Assembly (NCBI GenBank): GCA_934675225.1
Contig: CAKUQA010000031.1
Span: 1 to 8,498 of the forward strand
Direction: 5' to 3'
DNA from: an uncultured Candidatus Melainabacteria bacterium
Lineage (GTDB): Bacteria; Cyanobacteriota; Vampirovibrionia; Gastranaerophilales; Gastranaerophilaceae
DNA length: 8,498 nucleotides
Notes under the pieces: model-generated
Databases searched by the model: none
What the model saw: the letters and a program-made list of their open reading frames with translations, nothing else
Told to the model about the DNA's origin: nothing
In this document: one piece after another, positions 6,282 to 8,498 of the stretch
Layout of the letters: each line of letters begins with the position of its first letter
Numbering within the stretch: position 1 is the stretch's first letter
Position numbers and translations under genes: made by a program

Positions 6282-6306
6282 CTGTCCTCTCATAATGGGA
6301 GGACAG
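6282..6306 (+). other. Strong hairpin between gatB and the SIS gene
   Basis: CTGTCCTC (6282-6289) pairs perfectly with GAGGACAG (6299-6306). A U-G, a C-G and an A-U pair extend the stem to 11 bp with a 3-base TAA loop. It begins 8 bases after the gatB stop and ends 14 bases before the AAGGAGG of the next gene. There is no T-run behind it, so it is not a standard intrinsic terminator. It may protect or process a shared transcript, or terminate weakly. Confidence 0.55.
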
Positions 6307-6331
6307 AAATCTTTGACTACAAGGAGGAATA

Positions 6332-7390
6332 TTGTTATTCAATTCACACAAAACAACTAGTATGGAAACTGAAATTTTTGAACAATCAGAAGTTCTTAAA
6401 AATCTTTTAGATACTCATGTAAATGATAATAATTATATTCTATTTGATATTCCGGTTGATATTCAAAAAGTTATATTTGTTGCAAGCGGTTCTTCATACC
6501 ACTGTGCAAGATTTGCAGCTGATTTATTCGGAAATGTTGCAGGAATTGAAGCTAGAGCAATTTATTCCAGTGAATTTTTATTAAAAGCCGCTGTCCCTCA
6601 TGATAACGATATTTTATATGTATTTATTACTCAATCAGGCGAAACATCTGATACAAATTCAGCTTTGAAAAAAGCTAAAGAATTTGGAATGCGTACACTT
6701 TGCATAACTAATAAAAAAGGTTCTACAATCTGGGAAGCATCTGACTTCAAAATTGATTGTTGCGCCGGAGAAGAAAAAAGTATTGCAGCAACAAAATCAT
6801 TGACAACACAAATGCTTTGCTGTACATTACTTGTTCTAAAATATGCTGCACATAAAGGAATTGATATTTCAAATTATATAAATGATTTAAAATCATTACC
6901 AAAATATATTGATGCAACTTATGAACTGCATTCTGAAATAAAAGAAATTGCAAAATTTTTATCAAAATACAAAAATATTGTTGTAACCGCAGATGGAATT
7001 TCATACGCAATCGCTAAAGAAGCTTCCTTAAAAATAAAAGAAACGTCATACATAAATGTTTATTCAAATATTTTGGGAGAATTTATGCATGGACACGTTG
7101 CGATTTTGAACAACAAACCTGCTATGATACATATTTCTGTAAATGAGTTAAGCTATACAGCAATTAAAAATTTGAGTAAAATAGCAGAAGATTATAACCC
7201 ACCATTAACAATTATCGGCTGTACAAATGAAAAACTTAATCCAAAATTCAATATTGACATAAAATGTGAAAGTGAAATTGTTAAATCTTTCTGTTTGGTT
7301 GTTATTTCTCAATTATTAGCGCTAGAAATTGCAACATCTCTAGGTAGAAATGTTGATAAACCGCACGGTTTACATAAAGTTGTACAGTAA
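6332..7390 (+). CDS. Double-SIS sugar-phosphate isomerase/deaminase (GlmS C-terminal-like, no glutaminase domain)
   Basis: The 352 residues match the isomerase half of GlmS, without the N-terminal glutamine amidotransferase domain. SIS domain 1 (about 45-180) has ASGSSYHCARF (51-61), TQSGETSDT (100-108) and AGEEKSIAATKSLTTQ (145-160), which bind the sugar phosphate. SIS domain 2 (about 205-352) keeps the counterparts of E. coli GlmS E481, K485, E488, H504 and K603 as E230, K234, E237, H253 and K349. The HGP motif is HGH here. Stand-alone proteins of this build include glucosamine-6-phosphate deaminase of the NagB-II type, AgaS and the deglycase FrlB. The chemistry is therefore aldose-ketose isomerisation of an amino sugar phosphate, with the exact substrate unknown. 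The start is TTG 6332, four bases after AAGGAGG. The ATG at 6362 has no ribosome site. It is probably co-transcribed with gatB unless the hairpin terminates. Confidence 0.87.
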   Translation: MLFNSHKTTSMETEIFEQSEVLKNLLDTHVNDNNYILFDIPVDIQKVIFVASGSSYHCARFAADLFGNVAGIEARAIYSSEFLLKAAVPHDNDILYVFITQSGETSDTNSALKKAKEFGMRTLCITNKKGSTIWEASDFKIDCCAGEEKSIAATKSLTTQMLCCTLLVLKYAAHKGIDISNYINDLKSLPKYIDATYELHSEIKEIAKFLSKYKNIVVTADGISYAIAKEASLKIKETSYINVYSNILGEFMHGHVAILNNKPAMIHISVNELSYTAIKNLSKIAEDYNPPLTIIGCTNEKLNPKFNIDIKCESEIVKSFCLVVISQLLALEIATSLGRNVDKPHGLHKVVQ

Positions 7391-7406
7391 ATTAAGCAAA
7401 TATTAA

Positions 7407-8150
7407 TTAAAATCGTAAAGGATAGTCTTTAGGGATTTTCCACCCATTCATTTGTATTAATGCTGTACAGTATGCTCGTTCGTTACTAACTTGTTTCTTA
7501 CAACCGATACTGTTATCATTTAACAACATTTCTCTTGTGCCATCCCATCTGTATTTATAAGGCTCAACACCTTTTTTAGTATGATATTTATAAATTGGAT
7601 CAGTTGATATTTCTGGTCTAAATAGAAATGTAAAATATTTTATTCCGGAATTTTCCATATCATTTTTTACTTTTCCAGTATTTTCATCAACTAATTTAGT
7701 AAAATCCTTAGCAATTGGCCAAAACTGAAATGAGCCGTTTGCAAGATTTACAACACTTCCATCAGCAAAATACGCCAACAAACAGCTTGAATTATGTCCA
7801 TAAGGTTCAACCTTTACTGTTTTCATATATGGAAGAAAATACTTTTCAAAATATGCAGTATTTGGAAGTTCTTTTGAGGTATCGTCGTTGCCGTTTTCGT
7901 CTTTTTCATACAATTTTTCATAAGGCTCCCATTCAGTCACATCTCCATAATCGGCTTCTGCCATTTTTATGACTTGATTCATTGTTGAATAAAATTTTTC
8001 TAATCTAACTTCAATAACCTGTTTTCTATGGTTTGCCATCAATGTAGGAATAGTCAATGCAACCACAACTCCGATAATACCAAGAGTGATTAGGACTTCT
8101 GCCAAGGTAAAGGCGACCTTAGAATTTTGGTTGTTAACAGCGCCTCGCAT
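7407..8150 (-). CDS. Type IV-like prepilin/pseudopilin 2 (247 aa from the nearest ATG)
   Basis: The ATG at 8150-8148 (minus) gives a 13-residue leader, MRGAVNNQNSKVA. The cleavable helix FTLAEVLITLGIIGVVVALT follows, with cleavage after Ala and the conserved +5 Glu. The soluble part has three cysteines, near residues 123, 217 and 228. It contains CLLAYFADGSVVNLANGS and ends YCTALIQMNGWKIPKDYPLRF. The CxAxIxxNGWK end is shared with prepilin 1, though the middle parts differ strongly. It lacks the DVN-PN-G-D-F block of prepilin 1. No good ribosome site precedes the ATG. The frame stays open upstream to another ATG at 8453-8451, which would add 101 residues of repeat-like sequence, so the start is uncertain. 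It is convergent with the SIS gene, 16 bases away, with no clear terminator between them. Confidence 0.85.
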   Translation of the reverse strand: MRGAVNNQNSKVAFTLAEVLITLGIIGVVVALTIPTLMANHRKQVIEVRLEKFYSTMNQVIKMAEADYGDVTEWEPYEKLYEKDENGNDDTSKELPNTAYFEKYFLPYMKTVKVEPYGHNSSCLLAYFADGSVVNLANGSFQFWPIAKDFTKLVDENTGKVKNDMENSGIKYFTFLFRPEISTDPIYKYHTKKGVEPYKYRWDGTREMLLNDNSIGCKKQVSNERAYCTALIQMNGWKIPKDYPLRF

Positions 8151-8453
8151 TAAACGGCAACGTTCACTCCAACAACGAAAACTCAACGTTTCCGTTGATT
8201 GGGGTTCAACTTTAGCTTCGCTAATGCCTCTGCTCGGCTTGGTGAAACGTGAAAAGACCTTATCAGTAAAGCTATTAAACTCACTCTTTGTGGAACTATT
8301 ATTGTTATAGTCATTCTGAGCGATAGCGAAGAATCTACCTAAAACTCCACCATTAAAACACGAGCTTTTTAGCACTCCAAATAGGCTAAAACCATGATTA
8401 TGAGAGGTTATGCGGCGATTGCCCCCCCCCGATGAGCACGTCACTTTGAGCAT
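8151..8453 (-). repeat. Repeat-like upstream region of prepilin 2, open in the same frame
   Basis: This stretch is visibly richer in G+C than the rest of the window. It includes CATTCTGAGCGATAGCGAA (8311-8329), with GAAT just beyond; its reverse reads ATTCTTCGCTATCGCTCAG, a form common in dispersed bacterial intergenic repeats. Other short palindromic pieces are the CAACG...CGTTG and AACGTT words around 8158-8200, and CATTGT/ACAATG at 8451-8471. On the minus strand it is stop-free for 101 codons (ATG 8453 to the prepilin ATG) and encodes an Arg/Ser/Asn-rich sequence with no recognised domain. An in-frame TAA lies 9 bases upstream of ATG 8453. It may be non-coding repeat DNA or a repeat-derived N-terminal extension. 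Nothing further is identified in 8454-8498. Confidence 0.5.
8422..8430. repeat. 9-base poly-C (minus-strand poly-G) tract
   Basis: Nine consecutive C bases on the plus strand form a G9 run in the minus-strand frame that leads to prepilin 2 (…Ser-Gly-Gly-Gly…). It is by far the longest G/C homopolymer in this AT-rich window. At nine bases the ATG at 8453 is in frame with the prepilin; a change of one base would break that frame. Confidence 0.8.
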
Positions 8454-8498
8454 TGTCTTTATTTAACAATGACTGTGACTCCAATTCAAATCTTTCCA

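Noticed and set aside
6313..6341. TTGACT followed 17 bases later by TATTCA as a promoter for the SIS gene
   Set aside because: The -10 matches poorly and would place the start site downstream of the well-supported TTG start with AAGGAGG. The alternative ATG 6362 has no ribosome site.
7391..7410. ATTAA/TTAAT inverted repeat between the convergent SIS and prepilin 2 genes as a bidirectional terminator
   Set aside because: The stem is only five A-T pairs with a seven-base loop, too weak to support a terminator call.
7715..8310. Plus-strand frames 7715-7972 and 8086-8310 opposite prepilin 2 and its repeat region
   Set aside because: They have no ribosome sites or protein features and are antisense to the clear prepilin frame or to repeat DNA.

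Overview
The window is AT-rich bacterial DNA with short intergenic gaps and Shine-Dalgarno-type starts. It carries two type IV-like prepilins with the leader form A|FTL(S/A)EVL and a shared Cys...NGWK C-terminus, housekeeping genes (folP, gatB), and short Lys-rich proteins with a repeated N-terminal motif. From general knowledge, many divergent prepilins in an AT-rich genome recall the gut non-photosynthetic cyanobacterial lineage (Gastranaerophilales/Melainabacteria). This assignment is inference: no rRNA or ribosomal protein is present to test it.

Layout. 1-201 (minus): the start of a small secreted or membrane-anchored protein that runs off the left edge. 280-1439 (plus): a well-formed promoter, a 55-residue zinc-ribbon protein missed by length cut-offs, and a YhcC/YtqA-type radical SAM enzyme 6 bases downstream. 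1562-2715 (plus): two unrecognised Lys/Ala-rich proteins whose genes overlap by one base and whose N-termini look related. 2721-3907 (plus): a terminator hairpin and a probable promoter superimposed on the start of a long-form dihydropteroate synthase (folP) that has no Shine-Dalgarno. 3894-4706 (plus): prepilin 1 with its own near-consensus promoter. 4733-6274 (plus): gatB behind an extended -10 and an unusual leader built from 8-bp tandem repeats. 6282-7390 (plus): a hairpin, then a stand-alone double-SIS sugar-phosphate isomerase/deaminase like the GlmS C-terminal half. 7407-8150 (minus): prepilin 2, convergent with the SIS gene. 8151-8453: higher-GC, repeat-like sequence with a 9-base poly-C tract, open in frame with prepilin 2.

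The functions are mostly independent: translation fidelity (GatB, and possibly the radical SAM enzyme acting on tRNA), folate synthesis (FolP), amino-sugar metabolism (SIS protein) and surface or secretion structures (prepilins). The parts least explained by known families are the two-gene Lys-rich cassette, the gatB tandem-repeat leader, and the repeat-derived upstream region of prepilin 2 with its potentially slippery G tract. No rRNA, tRNA, CRISPR array, transposase or phage gene was seen.
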